A DNA stretch of 64,000 nt, from the NCBI RefSeq assembly GCF_947036865.1, contig NZ_CAMQSF010000014.1, forward strand, positions 20,574 through 84,573. The letters run 5' to 3'. This DNA comes from an uncultured Caulobacter sp. Lineage in GTDB: Bacteria > Pseudomonadota > Alphaproteobacteria > Caulobacterales > Caulobacteraceae. This document shows positions 52,878 through 62,530 of this stretch, in pieces. Each line of letters opens with the position of its first letter. Position 1 is the first letter of the stretch. The position numbers and the translations under genes are program-made. Under the pieces are notes generated by a model. The model searched no databases. It was not told the origin of the DNA and worked only from the letters and a program-made list of their open reading frames with translations.

Positions 52878-55800
52878 TCATGCGTCGCCACCCCCGGTAG
52901 ACGATGACGGCTGTCGCGAGCCTCCCGTCGCGTTCGCTTGGCGCAGGACGAACCGGCAGATGGCCGGCAGCACGAACAGGGTCAGGGCCGTGGCCGTGAT
53001 CAGGCCGCCGATGACGACGGTGGCCAGCGGCCTTTGGACCTCCGCGCCCGTGCCGGTCGCCAAGGCCATGGGCGCGAAGCCCAGGGAGGCGACGAGGCCC
53101 GTCATCATCACGGGCCGCAGGCGTTCCATGGCGCCGTCGATGATCGCCGCCTCCAACGCCAAGCCCGACGCCAGGCGCTGACGGATGGCGGTCACCATCA
53201 CGAGGCCGTTCAGCACAGCCACGCCGGACAATGCGATGAAGCCCACCGCGGCCGAGACCGAGAAGGGGATCCCGCGTAGCGCCAGACCGAACACGCCGCC
53301 GGCCAGGGCCAGCGGAATGGCCGAGAACACCGCCGCGGCCGGCGCCAGTCCGCCCAGGGCCATGAACAACAGGCCGAAGATCAGCAGGAAGCAGAGCGGC
53401 ACGACCAGCGCCAGTCGCGCTTGAGCGGCCTTCAGGTTCTCGAACTGCCCGCCCCAGACCAGCCAAGCGCCGGGCGGCGGCTTGACCTTTGCGTCGACCC
53501 TCGCGCGCGCCTCGCCGACAAAGCCCCCAAGATCGGCGCCGCGAACATTGGCCTGCACCACGACGCGTCGCTTGCCGTTCTCACGGCTGACCTGGTTGAG
53601 GCCCTCCGAATACGAGAACTTGGCCACGTCGCGCAGCGGCACGGAGGCGCGCGTCCCGCCCCCGACCGGCAGCATGACCGGCAGGGCGCCGACCGCGTTC
53701 AGATCGTCGCGGCTGGCGTCCGGCAGACGCACCACGATGTCGAAACGGCGATCGCCCTGGAAGACAAGGCCAGCCTCGCGGCCGCCCATCGCCACGGCCA
53801 GGGTGTCGGCGACCTCCTCCACCGTCAGGCCGTAGCGGCCGATGGCGTCGCGATCGAGCTGGACGTCCAGGGTCGGGAAGCCCGAGGTCTGCTCGACCTT
53901 GATGTCCGCCGCGCCCTTCACCTCGCGCAGGACCGTGGCGATCTCCTCCGCGGTCTTGGTCATCGCGTCGAGATCATCGCCATAGACCTTGATCGCGACA
54001 TCGCCGCGCACGCCGGCGATCAGTTCGTTGAAGCGCATCTGGATTGGCTGGCTGAACTCGTAGGCGTTGCCCGTGAGCCCCGCCAGCTTGGCCTCGATGC
54101 GGCCGATCAGTTGGGCCTTGGTCTCACGCTTGTTCGGCCACGCCGTCCGAGGCTTGAGGATGACGAAGGCGTCCGAGGCGTTGGGCGGCATCGGATCGCT
54201 GGCGACCTCGGCGGTGCCGGTCTTGGAATAGACGAACGCCACCTCCGGGAAGCCGGCGATCACCCGCTCGATACGCCGCTGCATGCGCAGCGACTGCTCC
54301 AGCGAGGTCGAGGGAGTGCGTAAGGCCTGTATGGCCATGTCCTTCTCGTCGAGCTGCGGCGTGAACTCCCGCCCCAGAAACGCGAAGGTCACGGCGGCGG
54401 CGGCGAAGACGGCCGCGGAGGCGATGATCACCGGCAGCGGGCGCGCCATCACCTTGCGCAGCAAGGGCTCATAGCGAGCCTTGGCCCAGCGGACGGGCGC
54501 GACCTCCTTCTCGGCGACCCGGCCTCGGATCAGCAGAGCGATCATGGCCGGGATGAAGGTCAGGGACAGCACGAAAGCCCCGGCCAGGGCCAGCATCACC
54601 GTGATCGCCATCGGCGAGAAGGTCTTGCCCTCCACGCCGGTGAAGGTCAGCAGCGGGGCATAGACCAGAAGAATGATCGCCTGGCCGTAGACGGTCGGCG
54701 CGATCATCTCGCGGGCCGCTTCCCGGGTTTCGGAAAGTCGCTCCGACAAGGTCAGAAGCCGGCCCTCGTGGTGCTGGCGCTCGGCCAGGCGACGCAGCGC
54801 GTTCTCGACGATGATGACCGCGCCGTCGACGATCAGGCCAAAGTCCAGCGCGCCCAGACTCATCAGGTTGCCCGAAACGCCCAGCCTGTTCATGCCGATG
54901 GCGGTCATCAGCATGGAGAGCGGGATCACCAGGGCGGCGATCAAGGCGGCGCGGAAATTCCCGAGGAGCAGGAACAGCACCACGATCACCAGCAGCGCGC
55001 CCTCGGCGAGGTTCTTCTCGACGGTCTTGATCGTGGCGCCGACCAGCTTGGAGCGGTCGTAGGTGATCTGAACCTTGATCCCCGGCGGCAGGTTCCTGGC
55101 GACCTCGGTGAGCTTTTCGGCCGACGCGGCGGCCACGGCGCGGCTATTCTCGCCGGTCAGCATCAGGACGGTGCCGACCACGACCTCCTCGCCGTTCTCG
55201 GACGCCGCGCCGGTCCGCAAGCCGCCGCCGATCTTGACCAGGGCCACGTCCCGCACCCGAACCGACACGCCCTCGCGCGCGGCGACGATGGCGTTGGCGA
55301 TGTCTTCGACCGTGCGCACGCGCGCGTCGGCGCGGACCAGAAACGCCTCCCCGCCCCGTTCGACGAAGCCGGCGCCGACCGCCAGATTGGCGGCTTCCAG
55401 GGCCTTGGCCAGATCCGCGAACGACACGCCCAGCGAGGCCATGCGCGTGGGATCCGGCTGAACCACGAACTGCTTCTCGAATCCGCCGATGGAATCGACG
55501 CCAGCCACGCCGGGAACGGTCCGCATCTGGGGCCGCACGATCCAGTCCTGCACTTCGCGCAGATAGGCCGCCTGAGCGGTGGGATCGGCCAGGCGCTCGC
55601 CGGCGGGCGTCAGGTATGCGCCGTCGGATTGCCAGCCCGGCGCGCCATCCCGGCGCCCGGCGCCCTTGCCCGCCGAATGCTCGAAAGCGACCGTCCACAT
55701 CAGAACCTCGCCCAGTCCGGACGAGATCGGGCCCATGGCGGGCTCGGCGCCGGCCGGCAGGCTCTGGCGCGCCTGGGTCAGGCGCTCGGCCACCTGCTGG

Positions 55801-56120
55801 CGCGCGAAATAGATGTCGGTCTTTTCCTTGAAGACGATGGTGACCTGCGAGAAACCGTTGCGCGAGATCGACCGCGTCGACTCCAGGCCCGGGATGCCGG
55901 CCATCGCCGTCTCGACGGGGAAGGTCACCAGCTTCTCCACCTCGGCGGGCGCGAGGGTTCCGGCGACGGTGTTGATCTGCACCTGCTTGTTGGTGATGTC
56001 GGGCACCGCGTCGATCGGCAGGCGCGCGAGGTTGTAGACGCCCAGGCCGGCGACCAGCGCGACCAAGGCGATGACGGCCCAGCGGAAGCGGACGGAGAGA
56101 TCGAGGATGCGGCCGATCAT
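52878..56120 (-). CDS. czcA: Heavy-metal efflux RND permease, CzcA-type
   Basis: A 1080-residue inner-membrane RND pump. The TM4 signature LDFGLIVDGAVIIVENALRR fits the HME1 group (Co, Zn, Cd), in contrast to the Cu/Ag-type pattern. The two large periplasmic loops and the helix repeat are complete. An insertion of about 40 residues around 155-200 (GKGAGRRDGAPGWQSDGAYL) follows the VAFEHSAG motif. It works with the adapter and outer-membrane genes upstream and exports divalent cations. The ATG is 33 bases after the czcB stop. Confidence 0.94.
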   Translation of the reverse strand: MIGRILDLSVRFRWAVIALVALVAGLGVYNLARLPIDAVPDITNKQVQINTVAGTLAPAEVEKLVTFPVETAMAGIPGLESTRSISRNGFSQVTIVFKEKTDIYFARQQVAERLTQARQSLPAGAEPAMGPISSGLGEVLMWTVAFEHSAGKGAGRRDGAPGWQSDGAYLTPAGERLADPTAQAAYLREVQDWIVRPQMRTVPGVAGVDSIGGFEKQFVVQPDPTRMASLGVSFADLAKALEAANLAVGAGFVERGGEAFLVRADARVRTVEDIANAIVAAREGVSVRVRDVALVKIGGGLRTGAASENGEEVVVGTVLMLTGENSRAVAAASAEKLTEVARNLPPGIKVQITYDRSKLVGATIKTVEKNLAEGALLVIVVLFLLLGNFRAALIAALVIPLSMLMTAIGMNRLGVSGNLMSLGALDFGLIVDGAVIIVENALRRLAERQHHEGRLLTLSERLSETREAAREMIAPTVYGQAIILLVYAPLLTFTGVEGKTFSPMAITVMLALAGAFVLSLTFIPAMIALLIRGRVAEKEVAPVRWAKARYEPLLRKVMARPLPVIIASAAVFAAAAVTFAFLGREFTPQLDEKDMAIQALRTPSTSLEQSLRMQRRIERVIAGFPEVAFVYSKTGTAEVASDPMPPNASDAFVILKPRTAWPNKRETKAQLIGRIEAKLAGLTGNAYEFSQPIQMRFNELIAGVRGDVAIKVYGDDLDAMTKTAEEIATVLREVKGAADIKVEQTSGFPTLDVQLDRDAIGRYGLTVEEVADTLAVAMGGREAGLVFQGDRRFDIVVRLPDASRDDLNAVGALPVMLPVGGGTRASVPLRDVAKFSYSEGLNQVSRENGKRRVVVQANVRGADLGGFVGEARARVDAKVKPPPGAWLVWGGQFENLKAAQARLALVVPLCFLLIFGLLFMALGGLAPAAAVFSAIPLALAGGVFGLALRGIPFSVSAAVGFIALSGVAVLNGLVMVTAIRQRLASGLALEAAIIDGAMERLRPVMMTGLVASLGFAPMALATGTGAEVQRPLATVVIGGLITATALTLFVLPAICRFVLRQANATGGSRQPSSSTGGGDA

Positions 56121-56153
56121 CGGACGCTCTCCCGACGTTCCACCAGATGAGCC

Positions 56154-57332
56154 TTAGTCGTCATGGCGGGCCTCCCCCTTGCCGAGTTCGGCCTTCAGCA
56201 GAAAGGCGCCCTTGCCGGCGATCCGTTCGCCGACGCGCAGGCCGGAGACGATCTCGACCTGGCCGGCGCCTCGGCGGCCGACCCGCACCGGCCGCGGCTC
56301 GAAACCCTTCGGGGTGCGAACGAAGACGACATCCGCGCCATTGACCGCTTGCACGGCTTCGTCGGGCGCGGCGAGGCCGCCGCTCGCCGCGACAGCGCCG
56401 CGACGAGGCGTGATGCGGACCCGCAAGGCTTGGCCCGGCGCCAGGGCTGGCGCCGGGCCCTTCAGGGCCAGAACGGCCGTCGCCGAACGGCTCCGCGCGT
56501 CCAGGCCCGGCGTCACGCCGCGCACCGAGGCCGGCACGGCGCCCTCGGCGGTCTCGATCTCCGCCGGATCGCCCGGCTTGACGCGTCGCGCATCGCCGGC
56601 GGGCAACGCGACTTGGATCTCCACGCGTCCGGGAGCGGCGACGCGGAAAAGCTCGGAGCCGGCCGTCACATAGGCGCCCAGCGTCGCGCTGGCGGCGGTG
56701 ACGCGCCCCGAGATCGGGCTCGTGACGGCCAAGCCGCGGCCATCGCGGCTGACCCCCGCCGCCGCGCTCGCGCTGGTGGCGCGACGCAGCTCGGCCTCGG
56801 CGATCACGGCCTCGGCCTCCGCGGCTTCGAGATCCTGGCGCGCGGTGATCCGCGCCTCGAACAGTTTGCGCTCCCGGGCGAGGGCCTGGCGCGCCGCGGC
56901 GGCCTTGGCGGCGGCGGCGCTGCGTTCGGCGCTGATGGCGGCCGCGTCTCGGCTCTCGATCGTGGCGATCACCTCGCCGGCGACGACGGGGTCGCCCAGG
57001 CGCTTGTTGATCCGCGTGACCGCGCCGTCGGCGCGCGCGGCCAGCGTCGCCACGCCGTCGGGCGTGGCCGCGACCAGGGCCTGCGCGGAAATAGCGGCGT
57101 TGAGCCCGCCGGGAGCCGGGGTCAGCACCTGGATGCCGTCGGCGGCGATCCGCTCGGCGGTCATGCCAATATGCGGCTTCTCGTCGGCGTGGCCTGCCTT
57201 GGTCCGCGCGGCGGGTTCCGACCGGGCGGGCCCGGCGAACAGCGTCTTGCCGGCCAGCGCGCCGACGCTGGCGGCCAGCAGGCTGCTGACGGCCACGGCC
57301 GCGAGCAGTGTCTTTCTGTCGTTGGATTGCAT
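56154..57332 (-). CDS. czcB: RND efflux periplasmic adaptor subunit, CzcB-type
   Basis: A 392-residue membrane-fusion protein. An N-terminal anchor (about 8-30) is followed by a barrel-sandwich/lipoyl half-motif (ADGAVTRINKRLGDPVVAGE), a helical hairpin (about 130-190, RSAAAAKAAAARQALARERK), the second lipoyl half (VTSPISGRVTAASATLGAYV) and a beta-barrel domain. ATG 57332 is preceded by GGAAAG, 11 bases after the czcC stop; the longer frame upstream is not coding. Confidence 0.93.
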   Translation of the reverse strand: MQSNDRKTLLAAVAVSSLLAASVGALAGKTLFAGPARSEPAARTKAGHADEKPHIGMTAERIAADGIQVLTPAPGGLNAAISAQALVAATPDGVATLAARADGAVTRINKRLGDPVVAGEVIATIESRDAAAISAERSAAAAKAAAARQALARERKLFEARITARQDLEAAEAEAVIAEAELRRATSASAAAGVSRDGRGLAVTSPISGRVTAASATLGAYVTAGSELFRVAAPGRVEIQVALPAGDARRVKPGDPAEIETAEGAVPASVRGVTPGLDARSRSATAVLALKGPAPALAPGQALRVRITPRRGAVAASGGLAAPDEAVQAVNGADVVFVRTPKGFEPRPVRVGRRGAGQVEIVSGLRVGERIAGKGAFLLKAELGKGEARHDD

Positions 57333-57343
57333 GATGAGCTTTC

Positions 57344-58576
57344 CTATTGGGCGGCGACGCGTTCGAGCGCGGCCAGCGCCTTGGCGCGCTCGAGGCGCGC
57401 GGCGATCAGATCGGTTTGGGCGGTTATCAGGGCCGTCTGGGCGTCCAGGACGTCGAGCAAGGAGAACTTCCCCGCCTCGAAGCCCCGCCTCGCCAGGTCC
57501 ACGGCCGTTCTGGCCTGCGGCAGGATCTTGCCCCGCAGCGCATCCAGCCGCGCGTCGGCCGCGACCAAAGAGGCCCGGGCGTCGCGAAGCGCCCGAACCG
57601 ATCGGGCGAGAGCCAGTCGCTCCCTGGCCTCTGCCGCCGCGGCGTCGGCCCGCGCCGCGGCCACCGCCCCCTGGTTGCGGTCGAACACCGGGATAGGTGC
57701 CGAGAAGCCGACGACGAGGGCCCTGTCGCCGGTCTGTTCGAACCGGCGCACGCCCGCCTGAACCGTGAGGTCGGGGCGAGCCGCCGCCCTTTCGCGATCG
57801 ATCACCGCCCGCGCGGTGAGTCGATGGGCTCTTGCGAGGCGGACATCGAGGGTCTCGGCGGGGTCGACTAGGGCCGGAGGGACGACGACCGGCGCGGCCG
57901 CCGGTTCGACCAGTTCGACCGCTTCGGTCGCCTCGTTCCACAAGGTCACGAGCGCGCGGCGCGCGGCGACGGCTTCGGCCTCGGCGGCGGTGACCGCGGC
58001 GGCCGCTTCTCGGCTGACCGCCTCGGCCCGCATGGCGCGAAGCGGCGGCTCCCGCCCCGCCTCCACCAGGGTCGCCGCCGCCTTCGAGAGGCTCTCGGCG
58101 CGCTGGGCCGTTTCACGAGCCAGCGTCAGACGATCACGCGCGGCGAGGGCCTCGGCGTAGCGAACCGCGACCTCCTGATCGAGATCCGCCCGGGCGATGG
58201 AGACGCCCAGCCGCGCGACCTCGACTTCGGCGACGGCCGCCGTCTGGCGCGCGCGGCGCTTGCCGCCGAGTTCCAAGCGCTGGCTGACGGACAGCGTGGT
58301 CTCGGCGGATCTGAAGTCGCCGTATGGGCCCGATCCCGCGAAGTTCTCGGACTGCAGCCCGGCCTCCGGATTGGGCGGACGTCCGGCCTGCCGGGCGCGG
58401 CCTTCGGCGGCGGCGACGGCGGCTTCAGCGGCGGTCACGAGCGGTGAGCCGGCCCGGGCGCGCGCCAGGGCGTCGGCCAGGGTCAGGGGTTCGGCGAGGA
58501 CGCGCGGCGGCGCGCCCAGGCCGACAAGGACCACGACCGCGCCGATGACGGCGGGGCGGGCATGTCGGGAAAACAT
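57344..58576 (-). CDS. czcC: TolC-family outer-membrane channel, CzcC-type
   Basis: A 410-residue outer-membrane factor: signal peptide (1-28, ending VLA), then two TolC-type helical repeats with long coiled-coil Ala-rich helices and the closing QTALITAQTDLIAARLERAK. NPEAGLQSENFAG and VFDRNQGAVAAARADAAAAE are the typical CzcC blocks. It forms the exit duct for the CzcBA pump. Confidence 0.92.
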   Translation of the reverse strand: MFSRHARPAVIGAVVVLVGLGAPPRVLAEPLTLADALARARAGSPLVTAAEAAVAAAEGRARQAGRPPNPEAGLQSENFAGSGPYGDFRSAETTLSVSQRLELGGKRRARQTAAVAEVEVARLGVSIARADLDQEVAVRYAEALAARDRLTLARETAQRAESLSKAAATLVEAGREPPLRAMRAEAVSREAAAAVTAAEAEAVAARRALVTLWNEATEAVELVEPAAAPVVVPPALVDPAETLDVRLARAHRLTARAVIDRERAAARPDLTVQAGVRRFEQTGDRALVVGFSAPIPVFDRNQGAVAAARADAAAAEARERLALARSVRALRDARASLVAADARLDALRGKILPQARTAVDLARRGFEAGKFSLLDVLDAQTALITAQTDLIAARLERAKALAALERVAAQ

Positions 58577-58632
58577 GGAAAGTCCCAGAATCTGTTTTGA
58601 CGAGAAGGTTGGCGCGCGAAGGCGCGGTCTCG

Positions 58633-59001
58633 TCAGGCTCTGGGCGGTTCCTCCGGGCCGTCGGGCGGGTTGGACGGCGGAACGCCGCTGGCGCCCGGCG
58701 CCAGGGTCAATGAAAGGATCGCGTTCGCCGCGAGTTTGGCGCTAACGGCGGGCGCGGCGGACGCGCCATGATGGCAGTGCCCGTGCGCGCAAGCCTCGGC
58801 GCCGGCCTTTCCATGCTGGGACTTGGCGCCGTGATCTTGGCTGATCGCCGCGTCGCCAGCGCCCACCTGGGCGCTGACGCCGGGAGCCTGCTCGGATCCG
58901 CAGACGATCGAGTCGAACGACGGAACGATCGTGAAGGCCAGCAGCAGCAGCGCGCAAAGCGCTCCCGACGCGTTCCTCAGCCATGTCGCCACCGAAGCCA
59001 T
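58633..59001 (-). CDS. Small periplasmic His/Cys-rich putative metal-binding protein
   Basis: A 122-residue protein with an N-terminal hydrophobic signal segment. A histidine-rich cluster (QDHGAKSQHGKAGAEACAHG then HCHHG) fits a metal chelator or sensor in the periplasm, and the tail is Pro-rich. It is the first gene of the czc operon, 57 bases before czcC. It resembles the small leader proteins (CzcE-like or unnamed) of other metal operons by composition only. Confidence 0.75.
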   Translation of the reverse strand: MASVATWLRNASGALCALLLLAFTIVPSFDSIVCGSEQAPGVSAQVGAGDAAISQDHGAKSQHGKAGAEACAHGHCHHGASAAPAVSAKLAANAILSLTLAPGASGVPPSNPPDGPEEPPRA

Positions 59002-59029
59002 GAGCCCCCGTATAGCCGCGACGCCTCCA

Positions 59030-59051
59030 GATTAGAATGTGTTACATAATC
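59030..59051. promoter_or_regulatory. Inverted repeat GATTA-N12-TAATC, candidate operator of czc operon
   Basis: A perfect 5-bp inverted repeat with a 12-base spacer, 29 bases upstream of the ATG of the His-rich protein. A -10-like TCTAAT overlaps it on the minus strand. A metal-responsive regulator may bind here. Confidence 0.4.
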
Positions 59052-59174
59052 ACGGCTTCACGCCTCTGACCGTCTAGCGGTCGACGCCCGCGACCTCGCG
59101 GCGCCGCGATGACCCCGGTCGATCCGAGCTCGGGCCTCTCGAATTCAGGATGGGGCGAGTCCCGTTCAAGGCTT

Positions 59175-60101
59175 CTAGGGCTGGCGTCCCATCGGCCAGT
59201 TCACGTCGGCTTCCGCCGCCAGGAAATCAATGAAGGCTCGAACCCGCGCCGGCAGCGGACCGGCGTGACCGACATAGACGACGCTGAGCGCCTCGACGTC
59301 GCCGGGGTTGAACGCCTCCAGCACCGGCACGAGCCGGCCGGCGGCGATGTCGGGCGCGATATGAAACATCGATAGCCGGGTTATCCCCATTCCGGCCAAG
59401 GCCAGCCGTCGCGCGCTCTCGCCATCGCCGACCATGGCGGTTCCATGGACCGGCCGCGAGGTCCGCCGCCCCGCCTCGAGGAATGGCCATTGGTCGCAGT
59501 GGCGCGCGAAATTGAAGACCACGAGCTCATGGCTGGCCAGCGCGTCGGGGTGGGCCGGCGCGCCGCGACGGGCGAGGTAGTCGGGCGAGGCCACCAGCAC
59601 CATGCGACTGTCTCCCAGCTTGCGCGCGACCAGCTGCGAGGGGCGTAGCGGCCCGACCCGTATCGCGAGCTCCGCGCGTTCCTCCAGAAGATCCACGACC
59701 TCGTCCGTGAGGGTGACATCGACCTGCACCTCGGGGTGGGCGGCGCGGAACCGAGGCACGAGCGGCAGCAGGTGATGCAGCCCGAACGGAACGTTGGAAT
59801 TGATCCGCAACCGCCCGCGTGGGACGGCGCAGGCGGCGACCGAGCGCTCGGCCTCGTCGAGATCGGCCAAGACCCGCAGGGCCCGCTCGTGAAAGGTCAA
59901 ACCCTCGGCGGTCAGCTGCAACTTGCGCGTCGACCGCGCCACCAGCCGCGCGCCGAGCCTGGCCTCAAGTCGCGCGACGAGCTTGCTGACCGCCGAGGGG
60001 GTCATGGACAGCGATCGCGCCGCGGCGCTGAAGCCGCCCTCCTCCACGACCCGGGCGAAGACCTCCATTTCACCGGAGCGATTGATCTCCTGGCGCGGCA
60101 T
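59175..60101 (-). CDS. LysR-family transcriptional regulator
   Basis: A 308-residue LysR regulator of the CrgA-like subgroup: MEVFARVVEEGGFSAAARSL with the HTH SMTPSAVSKLVARLEARLG and the RSTRKLQLTAEG segment. It is divergent from the MFS/aldo-keto reductase operon, 108 bases between starts, and probably regulates it. The ATG follows GGGGGAAC. Confidence 0.9.
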   Translation of the reverse strand: MPRQEINRSGEMEVFARVVEEGGFSAAARSLSMTPSAVSKLVARLEARLGARLVARSTRKLQLTAEGLTFHERALRVLADLDEAERSVAACAVPRGRLRINSNVPFGLHHLLPLVPRFRAAHPEVQVDVTLTDEVVDLLEERAELAIRVGPLRPSQLVARKLGDSRMVLVASPDYLARRGAPAHPDALASHELVVFNFARHCDQWPFLEAGRRTSRPVHGTAMVGDGESARRLALAGMGITRLSMFHIAPDIAAGRLVPVLEAFNPGDVEALSVVYVGHAGPLPARVRAFIDFLAAEADVNWPMGRQP

Positions 60102-60118
60102 TGTTCCCCCAAATCACA

Positions 60119-60149
60119 GGTGAAGTTCCTTCCGGCAATCTAATTCACC
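60119..60149. promoter_or_regulatory. Inverted repeat GGTGAA-N19-TTCACC, candidate LysR operator
   Basis: A perfect 6-bp inverted repeat spanning 31 bases in the LysR/MFS intergenic region, beginning 17 bases upstream of the LysR start. Confidence 0.4.
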
Positions 60150-60209
60150 GGTCAGCTCGGCGCTATCTGACGGCCTGCCGGTTTCTAACCGAACGCCAGA
60201 GAGTTGCCG

Positions 60210-61376
60210 ATGCCCCTCGCCCTATACGCCCTGACCGTCGGCGCCTTCGGCATCGGCGTCACCGAGTTCATCGTCATGGGGCTGCTGCTCCAGGTGTCGA
60301 CCGATCTGGGAGTCTCGATTTCCGAGGCTGGACAGCTCACGACCGGATACGCCCTGGGGGTGTTCGTCGGCGCGCCGATGCTTACGCTTCTGACCCGGCG
60401 CCTGCCGCGCAAGATGACCCTGCTGGCGCTGATGGCGATCTTCACCGTCGGTAACGCCGTGGCCGCCATCGCGCCCAGTTACGGCGTGCTGATGGCCGCC
60501 CGCCTGATCACGGCCCTGGCGCACGGTACGTTCTTCGGCGTCGGCGCGCTCGTCGCGGTCTCGCTCGTGGCGCCCGAGCGCAAGGCCTCGGCGATTTCGA
60601 TCATGTTCACCGGCCTGACCATCGCCACGCTGCTGGGCGTGCCGTTCGGCGCCTGGCTGGGCCTGGCCTTCGGTTGGCGCGCGACGTTCTGGGCGGTGAC
60701 CGGCGTCGGCGTGTTGGCCTTGGCCGCCCTGGCCTTCCTGGTCCCCGCCGACAGATCGGCGCCGGAACCGGCTCCGCTGCGCGAGGAGCTCGCCGTCCTC
60801 GCACGACCGCTGGTGCGGCTCGGCCTGCTGATGACCGTGCTGGGCTTTGGCGGCGTCTTCGCGATCTTCACCTACATCCAGCCGATCCTCACCGAGCTGG
60901 CGGGGTTCTCAAAGGCGGCGGTGTCGCCGGTGCTGCTGATCTTCGTCGCCGGGCTGGTCGCGGGGAACCTGCTGGGCGGTCGCTGGGCCGATCGACGCCT
61001 GGACGTCGCGCTCTTGGGCAGCCTCGGGCTTCTGGGCTTGGTGATGGCCGCCTCGACCCTGGCTTTTCGAAGCCCCACCGGGGCGGTGATCGTCGCCTTC
61101 CTGCTGGGGGCGGCGGCGTTCGCCACGGTCGCCCCGTTGCAGCTGCGCGTGCTCTCGCACGCGGGCGGCGCGGGCCAAGGCCTGGCTTCCAGCCTCAACA
61201 TCGCGGCCTTCAATCTCGGCAACGCCCTAGGGGCTTGGGTCGGCGGCGCGGTGATCGACCACGGCCTGGGTCTTTCGACCATCCCCCTCGTCGCCGCGTG
61301 CGCGCCCCTCGCGGCCCTGGCCCTCGCCGTCTTCAGCCTCCTCCTCGAGCGCCGGGCGCCGGCCAAGCTCGCCTGA
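60210..61376 (+). CDS. MFS transporter, AraJ/arabinose-efflux type
   Basis: A 388-residue polytopic protein with twelve hydrophobic spans. The N-terminus LALYALTVGAFGIGVTEFIV and the loop motifs LLTRRLPRKMTLLALM (MFS signature A) and ALAHGTFFGVGALVAVSLV match the AraJ/YdhP drug-proton antiporter group, which exports sugars or drugs. ATG 60210 is used; TTG 60204 is possible. It is followed 23 bases later by an aldo/keto reductase. Confidence 0.9.
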   Translation: MPLALYALTVGAFGIGVTEFIVMGLLLQVSTDLGVSISEAGQLTTGYALGVFVGAPMLTLLTRRLPRKMTLLALMAIFTVGNAVAAIAPSYGVLMAARLITALAHGTFFGVGALVAVSLVAPERKASAISIMFTGLTIATLLGVPFGAWLGLAFGWRATFWAVTGVGVLALAALAFLVPADRSAPEPAPLREELAVLARPLVRLGLLMTVLGFGGVFAIFTYIQPILTELAGFSKAAVSPVLLIFVAGLVAGNLLGGRWADRRLDVALLGSLGLLGLVMAASTLAFRSPTGAVIVAFLLGAAAFATVAPLQLRVLSHAGGAGQGLASSLNIAAFNLGNALGAWVGGAVIDHGLGLSTIPLVAACAPLAALALAVFSLLLERRAPAKLA

Positions 61377-61399
61377 ACCTTCAAAACAGGAGATCCTCA

Positions 61400-62434
61400 A
61401 TGGAATACCGCAGCCTTGGCCGCTCAGGTCTCAAGGTTCCCGTCCTGGCCTTCGGCGCGGGAACGTTCGGCGGCCAGGGACCGCTGTTTTCGGCCTGGGG
61501 CGACACCGATGTCGCCGGCGCGCGCCGCCTGGTCGACATCTGCCTGGAGGCCGGCCTCAGCCTCTTCGACACCGCCGATGTCTATTCGAACGGCGCCTCC
61601 GAGGAGATTCTCGGCGCGGCCCTGGAGGGGCGTCGCGACCAGGCGCTGATCTCGACCAAGCTCGGCCTGCCGACCGGAGACGGCGCCTGGGAGGCGGGAA
61701 GTTCGCGGCTGCGGCTGACCCGCGGCGTCGAGGCCGCGCTGAAGCGCCTGCGCACCGACCGGATCGACTTGCTGCAACTGCACGCCTTCGACGCGGCGAC
61801 GCCGGTCGAGGAGACCCTCGCGGCCCTCGACGATCTCGTTCGCGCGGGCAAGGTGCTCTATGTCGGCGCGTCGAATTTCTCCGGCTGGCAGCTGATGAAG
61901 TCGCTCGCCGCCGCCGATCGCCAGGGTTGGCCTCGATATGTCGCGCACCAGGCCTACTACTCCCTGGTCGGTCGCGACTACGAATGGGAGCTGATGCCCT
62001 TGGCCGCCGACCAGGGCGTCGGCGCCTTGGTCTGGAGCCCGCTCGGCTGGGGGCGTCTGACGGGAAAGCTTCGCCGTGGCCAGCCGTTGCCCGAGACGAG
62101 CCGGCTGCACCTAACCGCCGACGCCGGGCCGCCGGTGGACGAGGCTCGGCTCTATCGCGTGATCGATGAACTCGAGGCGATCGCCGCCGAGACGGGCAAG
62201 ACCGTCCCTCAAATCGCGATCAACTGGTTGCTGCGGCGTCCGACCGTGTCGAGCGTCATCATTGGCGCCCGCACCGAGGAGCAGCTGCGCCAGAACCTTG
62301 GTGCGGTCGGTTGGCGGTTGAGCGCGGCGCAGGTCGCGCGGCTCGACGCGGCCAGCGCCGCGACTCCGCCCTACCCCTACTATCCCTATTGGCGCGAGGG
62401 CGGCTTCAAACAGCTAAGCCCGCCGCTGGTCTAG
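61400..62434 (+). CDS. Aldo/keto reductase
   Basis: A 344-residue NADPH-dependent TIM-barrel reductase. The catalytic tetrad is visible: D and Y in LFDTADVYSNG, K in ALISTKLGL, H in LLQLHAFD. The C-terminus has the cofactor block IIGARTEEQLRQNLGAVGW. It resembles the general-stress YajO/Tas-like group. ATG 61400 follows ACAGGAG. It is co-transcribed with the MFS transporter; together they suggest reduction and export of a reactive carbonyl or drug. Confidence 0.93.
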   Translation: MEYRSLGRSGLKVPVLAFGAGTFGGQGPLFSAWGDTDVAGARRLVDICLEAGLSLFDTADVYSNGASEEILGAALEGRRDQALISTKLGLPTGDGAWEAGSSRLRLTRGVEAALKRLRTDRIDLLQLHAFDAATPVEETLAALDDLVRAGKVLYVGASNFSGWQLMKSLAAADRQGWPRYVAHQAYYSLVGRDYEWELMPLAADQGVGALVWSPLGWGRLTGKLRRGQPLPETSRLHLTADAGPPVDEARLYRVIDELEAIAAETGKTVPQIAINWLLRRPTVSSVIIGARTEEQLRQNLGAVGWRLSAAQVARLDAASAATPPYPYYPYWREGGFKQLSPPLV

Positions 62435-62474
62435 CGCTGACACCCAGCGAGCATCCCGGGCGGCGCGACCGGAA

Positions 62475-62503
62475 GCGGCCGGCTCCACAAAGGGACCGGC
62501 CGC
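62475..62503. terminator. Hairpin between convergent aldo/keto reductase and ssb
   Basis: GCGGCCGG (62475-62482) and CCGGCCGC (62496-62503) form a perfect 8-bp stem with a 13-base loop. There is no clear T-run. Confidence 0.45.
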
Positions 62504-62530
62504 CACTTTCGTCCCAGACCTTGTTCGACC

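Noticed and set aside
61400..62434. The longer frame from 60674 as one fused gene
   Set aside because: The first part is an out-of-frame shadow of the MFS transporter; ATG 61400 with ACAGGAG gives a complete aldo/keto reductase.
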